From Lichina pygmaea (taxonomy: Eukaryota > Ascomycota > Lichinomycetes > Lichinales > Lichinaceae): a DNA stretch of 64,000 nt. The translations under genes were made by a program, and so were the position numbers. The notes under the pieces were generated by a model. It saw nothing but the letters and a program-made list of their open reading frames with translations. It had not been told where the DNA came from and did no database searches. Numbering within the stretch: the stretch's first letter is position 1; each line of letters begins with the position of its first letter. This document shows, in pieces, positions 1-11,017 of the stretch. The stretch is taken from contig OY730169.1 in NCBI GenBank assembly GCA_963422465.1, forward strand, positions 558,001 to 622,000. Reading direction: 5' to 3'.

Positions 1-44
1 CAGAAGCCGGAGCAGAAGGACGACATGCTTCTCTAATTAATTAG

Positions 45-389
45 ACTGGACGGCCCTTTCCCTGTTTGCCAGCGACGCCAGCGCATTCCAGGTGCTCGAG
101 ACCGTCGGCTTCCGGCCATACCAAGCTTGAGACGTCGCGATTCGGGTCAAGACTGCCCGTTGTGGCAGGTCCAGTCTGGGGATTGTGGGGATCGCGAACG
201 TTGTCGGGCGTCACCGTCGTCCAACCCACCGGGCCTGGAAATGCCGATGACGTTGACGAGAACGAGGAGATCGATGCCGGCTGGACGGAGATCCCACGAC
301 CTAGACGGTCCTTGTTTCGGAACTCGGCCGACGAGCAACAAGGAATGTCCTTCGACGGCTATTCGACCAGCAGGGCCACGCCACCCTAA
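45..389 (+). CDS. possible last exon of a gene entering from the left
   Basis: An open frame runs from a splice-acceptor-like TTAG at 41-44 to a TAA at 387-389. The last 60 or so codons read like real protein: an acidic stretch (DVDENEEIDAGWTEIP) followed by a basic, Ser-rich tail. A downstream poly-G tract and the lack of any further frame suggest that the gene ends here. A second possibility is that the short frame at the very left edge, closing with TAA at 34-36, is the true end of the upstream gene. I do not recognise the family, and both readings are inference. Confidence 0.28.
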   Translation, partial: TGRPFPCLPATPAHSRCSRPSASGHTKLETSRFGSRLPVVAGPVWGLWGSRTLSGVTVVQPTGPGNADDVDENEEIDAGWTEIPRPRRSLFRNSADEQQGMSFDGYSTSRATPP

Positions 390-1410
390 CACTTGGCGGC
401 GGCCACCAATGGGGGGGGGGGGGGGGGGGCGCGTGGGGGGAGACGACGATTCGGTATGGCCGCAATTGCCGCACCGGGCAAGAAGAAGCAAGGGCAGGGA
501 GGGAGAGCGACGGTGATGATGCGAGGAGAGCGGCGCGAGCGAAGCAATCTACTGTACGGCACGTATGATCCCGACAGCAGGAGGAAGAGCTGCCGGCCAT
601 CATGGATCGGAAGACGTACGAGCCGCGACGTGGATCCGGGCATAAGGTGGTATATCAAGGCAGCAACGTCCCCGGATGCAGACATGCCAGGCTCGACAGG
701 CTAGCACAGCAAGAGGTCGACCCGGATCGAAGGAGCAAGGAGGTGCAGAAGCAGAAGCAGCAGCAACAGGAAGGAGCGATCGCGAAAGGTGAGACGATTC
801 CCGTCGTCGCGGTCGATGCAGCCGGTCGACGTCATCGACCGGGCCCCAGGCACGCGCATTCGTTCTGCCCTCTTCTCCATAATTAGCACTAGTGCCCTGC
901 GCCCCTTCTCGCGTTGAGCTCGTTCCCTCGTACGGCGCCCTTTCCCATGTCCGGCGTCGAGGTGCGGTTTCAGGAGCGGGGGAGGGGCTGGCAGGTTGGC
1001 TCGACATAAGGCGTCGTCTCCTTGCTTGGCGGGCCGGTCCTCGCTCCTACCATCCTCGCTTGGTCGGTCGATTGGTCGATTGATGATCCCCCCCCCCCCG
1101 GAGAGCAGCCATGTGTCGCTACCGATGTCGTGCCGGGGCCGCGTACTCGTACGCGCCCGGTCGATTATATCCACCCCTGCCCACCGTCCCCTCTTTTCGT
1201 TGCTTCTCCGCTCTGCCCTGGGAGACGAGCTGGCTCCAGATCCGAACTGACCGACTTCAGGCTCCGTCTCGACCGAGACAACCCAGGGGTCTAAGCCTGT
1301 CGCGGCCGTGAGATCGTTGATCGTCTCGAACGCTGTCCGGCGACGGTGGTCGGCCTCGTTTGTCTCGCCGTCCTCGTTCCTCGTCCCCGCGTGCCTGGGC
1401 GTTGTCGAGA
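390..1410. other. non-coding region upstream of the exo-1,3-glucanase gene
   Basis: No convincing coding frame was found. The stretch holds a 19 base G tract (411-429), a Gln/Lys-rich short open frame on the plus strand (602-886) without recognisable homology, a CCAAT box in reverse orientation near 1070 and a TATA-like TTATAT near 1164, about 245 bases before the EXG1 start codon. The latter two are candidate promoter parts only. Confidence 0.5.
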
Positions 1411-1653
1411 ATGAGATTGCTACCGTTGCTGGCGGCGCTCGCTGCCGCTCGAGCAGCTGTCGCCTCGCCGTCGTACGTCGTCCGGCCCGTGCCCATGTCG
1501 GATTGCGCCGGTGCCAGATGCTGACGCAATCGTTCGATAGGAGCCGGATTCCGAAGAGGAGTTTAGGCTTCAACTTCAACGAGGATACCGTCCGCGGTGT
1601 CAGCATCGGGGGCTGGCTGTTGCTCGAACCGTGCGCTCCACTCCTTCGTCTCC

Positions 1654-1699
<46 letters not shown>

Positions 1700-2868
1700 G
1701 CAAGAACGTCCGTGCCGCACGTCGAGGACCGAGCCGAGCTGACGGTCCGCATCCCCTCAGATGGATCACGCCGTCGATCTTTCGGGACCTCGATGCGACC
1801 CGCGACGGCATCGTCGACGAGTTCACCCTGACGACCCAGCTCGGCCCTGACGCGGCGCTGGCGGTGCTGAGACCGCACTGGGACTCGTGGGCCACGTGGC
1901 AGGACTTCAAGAAGATCGCCGATGCCGGCATGAACACGGTGCGCATCCCGATCGGGTACTGGGCCTACGAGAAGTACGGCGAGGATCCGTACGTCCAGGG
2001 CGCCGCGCCCTACGTCGACGCCGCCATAGACTGGGCACGTAGCCTCGGGCTCAAGGTGTGGATCGACCTTCACGGCGCCCCCGGCAGCCAGAACGGCTTC
2101 GACAACTCGGGCCAGCGCACCGACAACGTGCTGTTCACGGTCCTGCCCGAGACGGTCGACCACATGGTCGGCGTGCTCAGCCAGGTCAGCGAGAAGTACG
2201 CGAGGCCGGAGTACTACGACGTCGTCGTGGCCATCGAGTTCGTCAACGAGCCGCTGACGCCGAGGGTCGACGTCGGCCGGCTGAAGGACTTTTACCGCCG
2301 GGCGTACGACAACCTGCGGCGCACGGGCGACACGGCGGCGGTGCTGTCGGACGGCTTCCTGAGCGCCTCGGCCTGGAACGGCTTCCTCTCGCCCGGCGAC
2401 GGGTACAACGTCATCGTCGACCACCACGTGTACCAGGTCTTCACGCCCGATCAGGTGGCCTGGCCGCGCAGCCGGCACCGGAACGAGGTCTGCAACCGCA
2501 TCGGCGGCTACACCGGCGCGGACAAGTGGGTCGTCGTGGGCGAGTGGTCGGCCGCGATGACGGACTGCGCCGGCTTCCTCAACGGCTACGGCGTCGGGTC
2601 GCGCTACGAGGGCACGTACCCGGGCAGCGCCAGGGTCGGCTCGTGCGGCGGCATCAACTCGATCGAGACGTGGGACCGGTCGCTGCGCGACGACACGCGC
2701 GCCTACATCGAGGCGCAGCTGACCTCGTACGAGCGCTTCACGCGCGGTTGGATCTTCTGGAACTTCAAGACCGAGGCCAGCCCGGAGTGGGATCTCTTCC
2801 GGCTGGTCGACGCCGGCATCTTCCCGCAGCCGCTGACGGACCGCCGGTTCGACCACCCGTGCGATTGA
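1411..2868 (+). CDS. exg1: glucan exo-1,3-beta-glucosidase (GH5), secreted
   Basis: Three exons: 1411-1472, 1541-1630, 1761-2868, giving 419 residues. Exon 1 encodes a signal peptide (MRLLPLLAALAAARAAVA). The mature protein starts with the family hallmark [20 protein letters not shown], which is only restored by removing both introns. Further GH5 marks are the NEP motif in AIEFVNEP (acid/base Glu) and VVVGEWS (nucleophile Glu), plus DHHVYQ and GWIFWNFK near the C-terminus. Length fits yeast Exg1 relatives (about 400-450). The enzyme releases glucose from 1,3-beta-glucan ends and acts outside the cell in wall remodelling. Intron 1 starts GTACGT and has a CTGAC branch site; intron 2 contains a long CT microsatellite, so its length may vary between strains. 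Confidence 0.95.
1657..1697. repeat. (CT)n microsatellite inside EXG1 intron 2
   Basis: About 20 uninterrupted CT units form the polypyrimidine part of the second EXG1 intron (1631-1760). It makes open frames in several phases that are not coding. Confidence 0.9.
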
Positions 2869-4233
2869 CGGCGGGGGGGCACGTAGGCATTCCGTCGCCG
2901 TTGTCGATCGATCGTCTTCACTTTTGGTCAATGCGTCTGTGGTCTTGGGCGGGGGGGGGGGCCACACGCCACCACCTCGCCTCGACAGCACGGCATTGCA
3001 CATCTCGAGAAACATTGCGGGCCGTCGAGTCCTTGTCTCTTCTGACATGTTTTATCATCTTGTGTCCTTTTTAATCATCATCGTTCTGTCTGCATCATCT
3101 CTCTACCTCTCCCCTCGATCTTCTCTCCTGTCATAATTTTACAGCGTGGCGTCCATCTTCGGACACGTACCAGGAGCCGACCTGTCTTCTTTGTCTGTAC
3201 TCCTTCATCTCCCTGCCATCTCTCCTTTTTTTTTTTTCCCCCCGCACATTCCTGAACCCACAAATCATTTTTCCATCATTCGCTGCATTGCCCCTCGCAT
3301 CTGCACTCCCATGTTCTGATTCATTCCAGACTAATCTTCCTTGGCACCCTCTTCCCTTCTCTTCCAACCAACCTTGGCATGTTCCAAGACATATCTTCCC
3401 ACGAACACGTGCACTTTCAGGACGACGCAGAGGAACAGTGGGCATGTCTTGGTAGTCTATAATCATGAGATACCCAACGAGCACAGCTCTTGTGCAACTC
3501 AGCACCATTCGTCTCAGCCACCATCTGACCAAACTACCGTCCGTAGCGCAATACAATCCAGAGCCCGTCTCTCGCCCAGGTCTTCTTTTCACCCTCTGCC
3601 ATAATTCTTTTCACCCTCCCGCAGGATATCTTCTACCCTCCCGCAGGATCTCTTCTTCCCTCCCGCAGGATCTCTTCTTCCCTCCCGCAGGCTTCCTCGG
3701 GAGACAGGTCATCGCCGTCAAGCGCTTCATCGCCGCGCTTCATCGCCGCGCTTCATCGCCGCGCTTCATCGCCACGCTTCACGTCGTGGTATGTCGTGGT
3801 ATGTCGTGGTATGTCGTGGAATGCCGTGCCAAGTCCTCTTCTCCGTCCACATGCTATGCTCGTCTCACGCCGTTCCATTCCCATCTGACGATCGATGCTC
3901 TCACGCTGCTGCTATCGATCCGATGGATGCCATGCCGTGCTATCGCATCCAATCCTGTCCCATATCTATCTCATCGAATGCTCCGGAATGCTCCGGAACA
4001 CAGGGAGTTCTCAATCTACTCGGTCGTCTGGCTTCCGTGAATGGATGAATCATGTACGGTATGTCTATCGGTCTGTAGTGGTCTGTAGTGGTCTGTAGTG
4101 GTTTTTAGTGGTTTGTATCGGTGTTGATACGTATGTATTGATTCGTATCTGTCCAGATGTACAAAGTACATCACTGCATGCATGCATATATGATCACGTC
4201 TCCCCCCCCCCCCGGGGCCTCCACTCATCTCTG
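2869..4233. other. intergenic, with clustered tandem repeats
   Basis: No gene recognised. AT-richer than its surroundings. Between about 3613 and 4112 four different tandem arrays follow each other: a ~22 bp unit starting CCCTCCCGCAGGATCTC (about four copies, 3613-3695), a 13 bp unit CGCTTCATCGCCG (about five, 3720-3783), a 10 bp unit ATGTCGTGGT (3783-3825) and a 10 bp unit GGTCTGTAGT (4070-4112). Confidence 0.7.
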
Positions 4234-5540
4234 CCTCGGAGCTACGGTTTTTTGATTTGATTTGATTCTTACACTGTTTGTAGCTTTACAGCCATGCAGG
4301 TCTTCCAGCTAATAGTGAACTTCTTCAGAAAACCTTTAAAGGAATAAAAACTGAAGACAGGGAGGTGACTAGAAAGTGTAGCAAAAGGAAATTTTGTAGT
4401 GTCTGGTAGGAAAAGCTTCTAGATGTTGGAGTGTGAATAGTGAAGTTTGAAAGCCAGATTAAATTGGTTTAGTCTTTTCAAAGACATAAACCGGTACAGA
4501 AACTTCTGTAGAAGCTCTGGGTTTGAAATAATAGTAGTGAAATCTTGGGGGTTAAAGAGAGCATGTTGTCTTTGACTTGAGTAGAGAGAGCATGAAGAGG
4601 TAATATGCTTTACTGTCTCTTCTGCTTGACCACAAATGCATAAAGGGGTAGGAAAGTCAGGGAGTCCAGCTCTGAAAAGAAAACTTGCTAGACCAATTCT
4701 CCCAGTTCTAGTTTGCAGTAGCAGGCTTGCCTCAGCTTTCTGTAGCTTTTTGTAGAGCTTCAGGTTGTTGTAGTGAGGTTTTTGGCAAAACACCTGCCAC
4801 CCAGTGTAGCTTCTTCTTTTCTTCTCCTCCCATTGGTTTTCCCACTCTTTAGTAAAGAGTATTTGTAGTTCTTTCTTTGAACTAGCCTGGTTAGTAGTTA
4901 TTTGACTTAACCAAGTGAACTTCCAATTAGGAGAGATAGTTGAGGATATCTTTAAAGGTTTCCTCAGTGAAGAAGCATAGGAGGAAATAGTAGAAAATGT
5001 ACTGTCAAGAAAGTCTTTCAGAAAGGAGGTTTGGATAGAAGAGAGAAAACAGGCTGTGCGAAATTTAAAATAGAGATCTAGAGGTAAAAGAAAAAGCTCA
5101 CTCTCCAATAGAAAAGAAGGAGTGGCTTTGAAAGCAACCCCCAATAAGTCTCAGACATTAGTTTTGGAATATAATAAGAGAGGAAATATTAGAGGATTTT
5201 CTGAGTGGGTTGAACCAAATCCCCACTGCATAGCTCAGTACAGATCTGAGTATTGCAGTGTATACAAGACGTGCTGTGAGAACTGGAAGGCCCCAGGTGG
5301 AGTAAGAGGTTCTAGAGAGAGAAGATGGTGCTTTTTGTGCTTTTTGAAGAATAATTCTCTGGTGTTTGTGCCAGTGGAGTTTGGCATCCAGGTACACTCC
5401 CAATACTCGCACTTTCTTCTTTTGGTTTTAGAATCACATTCCCAAGTCTAAGCTTAAGCTGCAGATTGTCTGATCTTCTCCTGGAAAAATGAAGAATTTC
5501 ATATTTCTCAGGAGAGAAGACCATTCCTCGGAGCTACGGT
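4234..5540 (-). mobile_element. 5'-truncated non-LTR retrotransposon (LINE, Tad1-like) with target-site duplication
   Basis: The element fills 4249-5525 on the minus strand and is bounded by identical 15 bp copies of CCTCGGAGCTACGGT at 4234-4248 and 5526-5540, a target-site duplication. Its 3' end (plus-strand left side) is a short (GATTT)n/oligo-T tail, as expected for target-primed reverse transcription. Translated pieces match the end of a LINE ORF2: FSPEKYEILHFSR, then VLGVYLDAKLHW (RT thumb), then a C-terminal part with a CCHC motif (CICGQAEETVKHITSSC) at about 4580-4640. The frame is interrupted more than once, so it is dead. It starts just past RT box C and is much more AT-rich than nearby genes, which may reflect RIP or a different source. 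Confidence 0.88.
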
Positions 5541-6364
5541 ACATGTCCATAGAGAGTCTGCTGTGAATAGAGGGGAGGGGATCTATGTTGTGGTTATGTT
5601 GTTGAGTATTCTTGGGTAGTTTCGGGCGGTCTTGTCTTGTCTAGGCTGGTCTTGTCTTGGCTTTGTTTGGCCTGGCTTGGCCTGGTTTAGCCTGGTTTGG
5701 CTTGGCCTGTTCCTATCTCCTCTGTAAATATCTTGTATATAGTACAGAGATTTGGAGTTACGGTCCGGTCATGCCGAGGTCAGGTCAGGTCAGGTCAGGT
5801 CAGGTCACTTCAAGAATTGGTCGCTGGCTAGTGTAGCTCTTCCTCAACAGCTCTTCGTACCTCACCGACTGAACAGGGGACTGTCGAACAGCGAGCGATT
5901 GAAGAGCAATCGAACAGCAAAAAAGCCGAACAACAAAAATTTTTTTTTCTTTCAAAACAGAGGTAGGGTTGGGTTGTCCGCTTGAGCCAGCACAGCCAGC
6001 ACAGCCAGCACAGCCAGCATGGCCAGATGGAAAAACACAGCACTGGATGACGGTGATCGAGTGCGCATCCTCCCGCAGAGATGGAGATCTTTGGACGATC
6101 ACTATAGCTGGCCAAGAGGCTCTTCGGGCCTGCGGGAAACTACCGTGGTACAGACAGCACAGCACCCTGGGAATTGCCCCTGGCGTGGACTAGCATCAGC
6201 GATGACGCCGGATGAAGAATGAAGAATGAATGATGATCGATGACGGATGACGGATGAAGGTGCGGCTGGCTGGTACCGTCGGAGAACTGTACACTACGTA
6301 CTGGTCATCCTGCCTGTGCTCTATCCCACATCTATCGTACCGAGGTACTTTCGAAAAAAAAAGG
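5541..6364. other. intergenic with short tandem repeats
   Basis: No gene. Contains runs of TTGGCCTGG-like repeats (5630-5705), a GGTCA pentamer array (about 5777-5805), a CAGCCAGCAC decamer array (about 5990-6020) and GATGACG-type repeats (6195-6260). The right end is the 3' flank of MCR1. Confidence 0.65.
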
Positions 6365-7609
6365 TTAGAATTTATACACCTGCTCGGCGCTGTAACCCAG
6401 CTCCTTCAACGCCCCCGCGAGCTCGCCCTGGTCCGTCGGCGACTTCTTCGCGCCGCTGATGGCCTTGTACATGCCCGGCGGGCCGCACACGAAGAGCTTG
6501 ATGTTGCCCGATCCCGGTTCGGGCAGGACGGTCTTGAGCAGGTCCTTGTTGATGTGACCCCTGCCGCCGACCCACTCGGCCGGCGCCCGGTCGAGCACGT
6601 AGAAGGCCCGGAACCGCTGCGGGTACCGGTTCTCGAGCTCGTGCAGCTCGTGCTTCAGCAGCACGTCGTCCTCCGTCACGTTCCCGAACACGAGCGTCAC
6701 CTTGGTGCGGTCCTCAGGGTTGTTGAAGATGGCCCGGCAGAGCTGGTACATCGGCGTGATCCCGGTGCCGCCGGCGATCAGCGCAATGTGCTCGTGCTTG
6801 TTGGGCGCCCACGGGTACTTGGGGATCGGGCCCTTGAAGTCGAGCCGTTGGTCTGGGCTCATGCCGTGCAGGTGCTCGGACATGGGTCCGTTTGGGTACC
6901 GCTTGATCACAAAGTCGAGGTAGCCTTCGGCGCCTGGGAACAGTCAGTTGGGGGGGGGGGGGGGGGGGGGGGTCCTGTGAGATCGACGGCGAGGGATGGG
7001 ACTCACTCTCGTCGCTGACGGGCGTGTACGGTCGGATGACCGGCTTATCCATGTCGCGGCCTTTGAATTTGACCAGCAGAGCCGCTGTAAACTGCCGTCA
7101 GCGACATCGACCAGGACGAACAAGCGGGAGACGAGTCACAGACAGGCCACGCGCAGGCCCGAGACGTCACGCGAGTCCGGCAACGCAAAGCGGAATCGTT
7201 TGGTGTTGTGATTGATCGTCTCCACCTTCTCGAGCTTCAGATCGACCCATCCTTGATCCCCGCCCCTGAAGACGCCCGCGGACGGGGAGGACGGCTCCTC
7301 GCCGGCGCGACCCGGCACGGTCTTCTCCTCCTCTCTGGGACGCGGAGTCGGAGCTTTCTGTACAGAATCTACCGCCTTCTGCGCGGTCGGGGTCCGGTAC
7401 ACGTAGTAGTATCCACCGACGCCGGCGAGAGCGGCGACACCGGCGTAGAGTGCTGTGTTCGTGGCGGTCCTCGGCGCGGCATCGCTGGCGTAGTGGCGGA
7501 CCCGCTGCGGTCCAGAGAGCCTGTTAGCTTCGACCTTTGGCGGCATCCAGGACGGCCAACGTACACTCTTCAACGGCTGAGCCGCTCTGAAAGCGGTTCG
7601 CGCAAACAT
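6365..7609 (-). CDS. mcr1: NADH-cytochrome b5 reductase, mitochondrial
   Basis: Exons on the minus strand: 7609-7144, 7084-7007, 6933-6365; 370 residues. The N-terminus ([19 protein letters not shown]) is a basic mitochondrial presequence and is followed by a single membrane segment near residues 50-70 ([20 protein letters not shown]). The FAD-binding RPYTPVS motif spans exon 2, and exon 3 carries the NADH site GGTGITPMY and CGPPGMYK. This fits yeast Mcr1, an outer-membrane/intermembrane-space flavoenzyme passing electrons from NADH to cytochrome b5. Intron 1 is 59 bases; intron 2 (6934-7006) contains a 23 base G tract on the plus strand. An ATG at 7811-7813 is in frame with no stop before it, but the start at 7607-7609 is preferred because it begins a good presequence. 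Confidence 0.95.
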
Positions 7610-8243
7610 GATGGACTGGGTGCTCGGTGATGGAAGGAGCTCGTCGACTGTGCTGGTCAATCGAGTCGTCGATGGCCCTGGCACTGCCTGGATCCGTCGT
7701 ATATCACGAGCCTGGGGTGATGATCCGCAGCGGGTAAAGAAGCGAGCTCCCCTTGCCGACCACCGTGGGTCCGATCTTCGATGACTAATTGAGATCGTGC
7801 CTGTACGTTGCATCCCAACTTAGTAAGTGAACATCTCCGATGGTCGACGAAAGGAGGCCACACTTTCGTCGGAGATCGTAGGATCGGCCAATGCTTCCGA
7901 CAGGCCACGAACGTGTGCACCTCGTGCTCTTTATCGTCGAACATCGTAGGCTTCTGCACTCACAATCGTTGACCCAACAGACCTTAGCCTCAAGAGATGG
8001 ACCAGTGCATTCTACCTATCGTCGGACATCGGGGCGGTCTGCAATCACCATCCTCTGACCTAATCGTCGGGTGCGGTCGTTGTTTTATCGAACAGCGGAG
8101 GAATCAGCAGTTACAGTCGACGGCTGCGATGTTCGACGATATCGATTATTCATCGGTCTCGAATCTACAGTAGCATCCAGCAACACCCCCCACCAACCCC
8201 AAGCACCATGCCCCTAGACCCGTCGCCAGATCGTGGCCCTCCA
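7610..8243. promoter_or_regulatory. upstream region of MCR1 with diverged direct repeats
   Basis: Between the MCR1 start and the FRG1 stop. Contains a diverged direct repeat with TATCGTCGRACATCG followed by TCTGCA and GACC (about 7932 and 8028), and a weaker third copy near 7863. No RNA or protein gene seen. Confidence 0.5.
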
Positions 8244-9121
8244 TCAACAAGCAAATTTATCGTGCTTCCCCTTGACCCTGACGTCGAGAATGGCCTCGTG
8301 GTAGGTCCCTTCGCGCCGGGCTTTCTTCAACCGCCTGACCTCGTCTTCGTCGAGTCGCCGTCCCACCGCTTCCTCGAGCTGTTGCCGGCTGATCTTCTCT
8401 CGCGCCCTCTCTTCCTTGTTGGCCTTGAGTCGGGGCTTGAACCTCGCCTGCATGCGTACGCGCCACGTCGTGTTGAACGTGATCTCCTCGGCATCGCCCC
8501 GGATCTCGACGGCCGCCGACGATGTCGACTCGGCGATGGTCAGGAACTTCTCGCGCTGGGTCTGGATCGAGAAGGTCCCGGGAGTGCCGGGGCATGGGAT
8601 GCAGACGAACGTCTCCTCGTGCGAGATGGCCTCTCGGGTCGCGCCTAGCAGTCCGAACTTGTCGCAGCTGAGGTACCTGGCGCGTCCATGAGCGTCGAGT
8701 AGGTACAGCAAGCCGGAACGCGACACGCATACCGTCCATGATGCCCCTTGAAGCTGAAGCCTTCGACGCCGGCGACGCGGTTGGCGACCCATACCTGTCT
8801 CACGTCGTGCGGCTCGGCCGTGGTGAGATTCCCGTCCACCATGTTCTCCAGCCGACTGGCAAAGACCTTGCCGTTGACATCGCAGGCCAGGCACGACGGC
8901 TCGTCCGACGGGAGGATCAGTATGATGGGCCCGGCGATATCGACGGCAACCTCTGCCGTCACCCAGCTGTCATCATCGTGCACCACACCTGTTGCGGTTT
9001 GCGTCAAGGCTTTTGGATCGGTGCCGGGTCTGTGTGTCTCGTCATCGTCACCCGCCGTAACGTCTTTCCGTTTCCTTTTTTTCGGTTTTGCGTCACCTTT
9101 GAATGTCAATGGCTTGACCAT
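8244..9121 (-). CDS. frg1: FRG1-like nucleolar protein
   Basis: Two exons (9121-8733 and 8676-8244; 56 base intron starting GTATGC), 273 residues. The N-terminus has a basic nuclear-signal-like run (PKKRKRK). The centre contains GFSFKGHHGRYLSCDKFGLL, the FRG1 signature that appears only after splicing. The C-terminus has DEVRRLKKARREGTYHEAIL followed by DVRVKGKHDKFAC, matching the conserved FRG1 tail. FRG1 proteins carry a fascin-like beta-trefoil and are linked to pre-rRNA/mRNA processing and actin. It lies head-to-head with PHA2, sharing about 400 bases. Confidence 0.88.
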
Positions 9122-9523
9122 CTTAGACTATGTTGCCACAAACGTGAAATGGGACGGTTCAGTCGTCTTAGGTTTCGGATCGAAGTACGTACGTTACGTA
9201 CTCTGGCTCGACTTTCTGCGCGATCAGAAACTCCGTCGGCAGAGAACGGTAGCTCTACGTACTCCGTAGAGCTACTTGAATCGGGTCCCGTACGGCTAGA
9301 GCCAAAGTTCGACTGCACGGTAAAGACCTCTACAGATCAGAAGCCAGTTCTGTGCTGTTGGGATCCTCGGCGTCTTCTGACGCAGGACAATATTATCTCT
9401 GCAGAGTCAACTGCCCCTCACTCTGCCAGCAGAGGGTCCTGGCCTTGAATCACCCGCAGATCCGGTACGGCACTGTGACACTGTCCGGCCCTGGCATCAG
9501 ATTCTCGTCGCAGTCCTCTGAAT
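9122..9523. promoter_or_regulatory. shared divergent promoter region FRG1/PHA2 with perfect hairpin
   Basis: This 402 base gap separates two divergent start codons. It contains TACGTACGTTACGTA near 9186 and a perfect 11 bp inverted repeat (GTAGCTCTACG at 9249-9259, five base loop, CGTAGAGCTAC at 9265-9275). Either could be a transcription-factor site; no function is shown. Confidence 0.5.
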
Positions 9524-10607
9524 ATGGATTCCCGAAGAGCAACCGTGGCCTTCCTTGGACCGCTCTGGTCCCACTCTCATCAGGTCTGCCGATTCGAGTC
9601 CTTTGGCTGGTGACCACTGACCGGGTCTGTCGGTAGGCGGCACTCAGATGCTTTGACCCGGATCAGCATGAGTTCCACCCGCAGACTACCTTTCAGGGTG
9701 TGTGGTACCTAGCACAAGATTGCGTGAACCATCTCACCGACGCTGAGCAATGATTGTTGCAGACGTCTTCGAGATGGTACAGTCCTCCAAAGTTGACTAC
9801 GGCCTCGTGCCGTTCGAGAATTCCACGCATGGTGTTGTCGACGGCACGCTTGACCTGCTTGCCGATCGCCACTGCTCTTATCGAGATGTCACAGTCAGTG
9901 GAGAATCGTACCTCGAGGTGCACCACTATCTTCTGGGGCGTGCTTCAGAGGGACCAGTGCCGCTGTCACCTACCGATCCGGGAACTGCTACATCTACCTC
10001 TAGCAATCCGAGCACTGCAACGCCCTTGTCGAAGCCGCTCACGTCACTAAGCCACATTCGACATGTGTACTCGCACCCACAGGCTCTCGGGCAGTGCAAG
10101 CACTTCTTGTCAACGTTCTTGCGGCATGCCGAACAGCACGAGGTTTCTTCCACGTCGAAGGCAGCTCAGGACGTTGACCAGGGTTCTCACGACTGTGCGG
10201 CAATCTCAAGCCAGGGTGCGGCGACAGCGCTTCATCTAGACGTTCTTGCCGAAAATATTGAAGACGGGGAGGACAACACGACAAGATTCTTTACTCTGCA
10301 GCACAAGGATCAAGAGCTGGATTTTGAGTCTGACGCGTCCAAAGCATGTGAATGGAAGACACTTCTTTCATTTGAGATTCATAAACAATGTCCCGGTGCT
10401 CTAGCGAAGGCCTTGATGGTCTTTGATGCTCATCAACTCAACCTAACTAGTATCAACTCGAGGCCAAGTGGAGAAGTACCTTGGCACTACATATACTTTG
10501 TCGAGTTCAAGAGCACTGGTGACGAGGCTGGTTCGGTGGGCCAAGCCATGCAGGAGCTGATCCGCCTTACACGAAGATGCAGACGGCTTGGGAGATGGGT
10601 GCCATGA
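9524..10607 (+). CDS. pha2: prephenate dehydratase
   Basis: Three exons: 9524-9583, 9637-9697, 9763-10607; 321 residues. Exon 1 encodes the start MDSRRATVAFLGPLWSHSHQ, corresponding to the conserved AFLGP...YTHQ opening of the family. Exon 3 continues with DVFEMVQSSKVDYGLVPFEN, where the PFEN(S) motif is diagnostic, and TTRFF contains the conserved TRF substrate motif. The C-terminal ACT domain (LLSFEIHKQCPGALAKAL, then INSRPSGE) would bind phenylalanine for feedback control. The enzyme converts prephenate to phenylpyruvate in phenylalanine synthesis. Low-complexity Ser/Thr insert between the two halves. Introns are 53 and 65 bases. Confidence 0.94.
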
Positions 10608-11017
10608 CAGTGTGGGAGTCACTGTGTCCCATCTTGATGGCCTCTATCATGAGTATTCTTACCCAATCCGCCCTTTGAATCCGCATGTTTGGATGGTTCA
10701 AAGGACCATGGACGGCTTAGAAGTATTCGCTGCCCTTGCCAATTCAAGGATACCATCGCGGTCATGTTAGATGTGTAATGGAGAAGATATGGTGACCGGC
10801 GTGAATACCACACCGCAACATCGTTGAATAGGCGTAGGGGGAGAAACGGCACTCCAGGAGAAATGAGAATGATGTGGGGTAGCTCTAGAGCTAGCTCTAG
10901 CGTGGATCGTGTCGAGCCACAACGGCCAGCTCCCACAACCCCTAGAACGCCGCCTGACCTCCGAAAGCCCGCCGCAACATTCCATGTCCTAACGTGAGAC
11001 AGGACACGCTCGCCAGG
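10608..11017. other. short intergenic region
   Basis: Between PHA2 and the oxygenase gene, same strand. Nothing recognisable apart from AGCTCTAGAGCTAGCTCTAG-type short repeats near 10880. Confidence 0.5.

Noticed and set aside
1600-3048. 482-codon open frame antisense to EXG1
   Set aside because: Shadow of the GH5 gene; its end is made by the CT/GA microsatellite and it has no family features.
2058-3074. 338-codon plus-strand frame inside EXG1
   Set aside because: Out of frame with the GH5 catalytic motifs; Arg/Pro-rich shadow.
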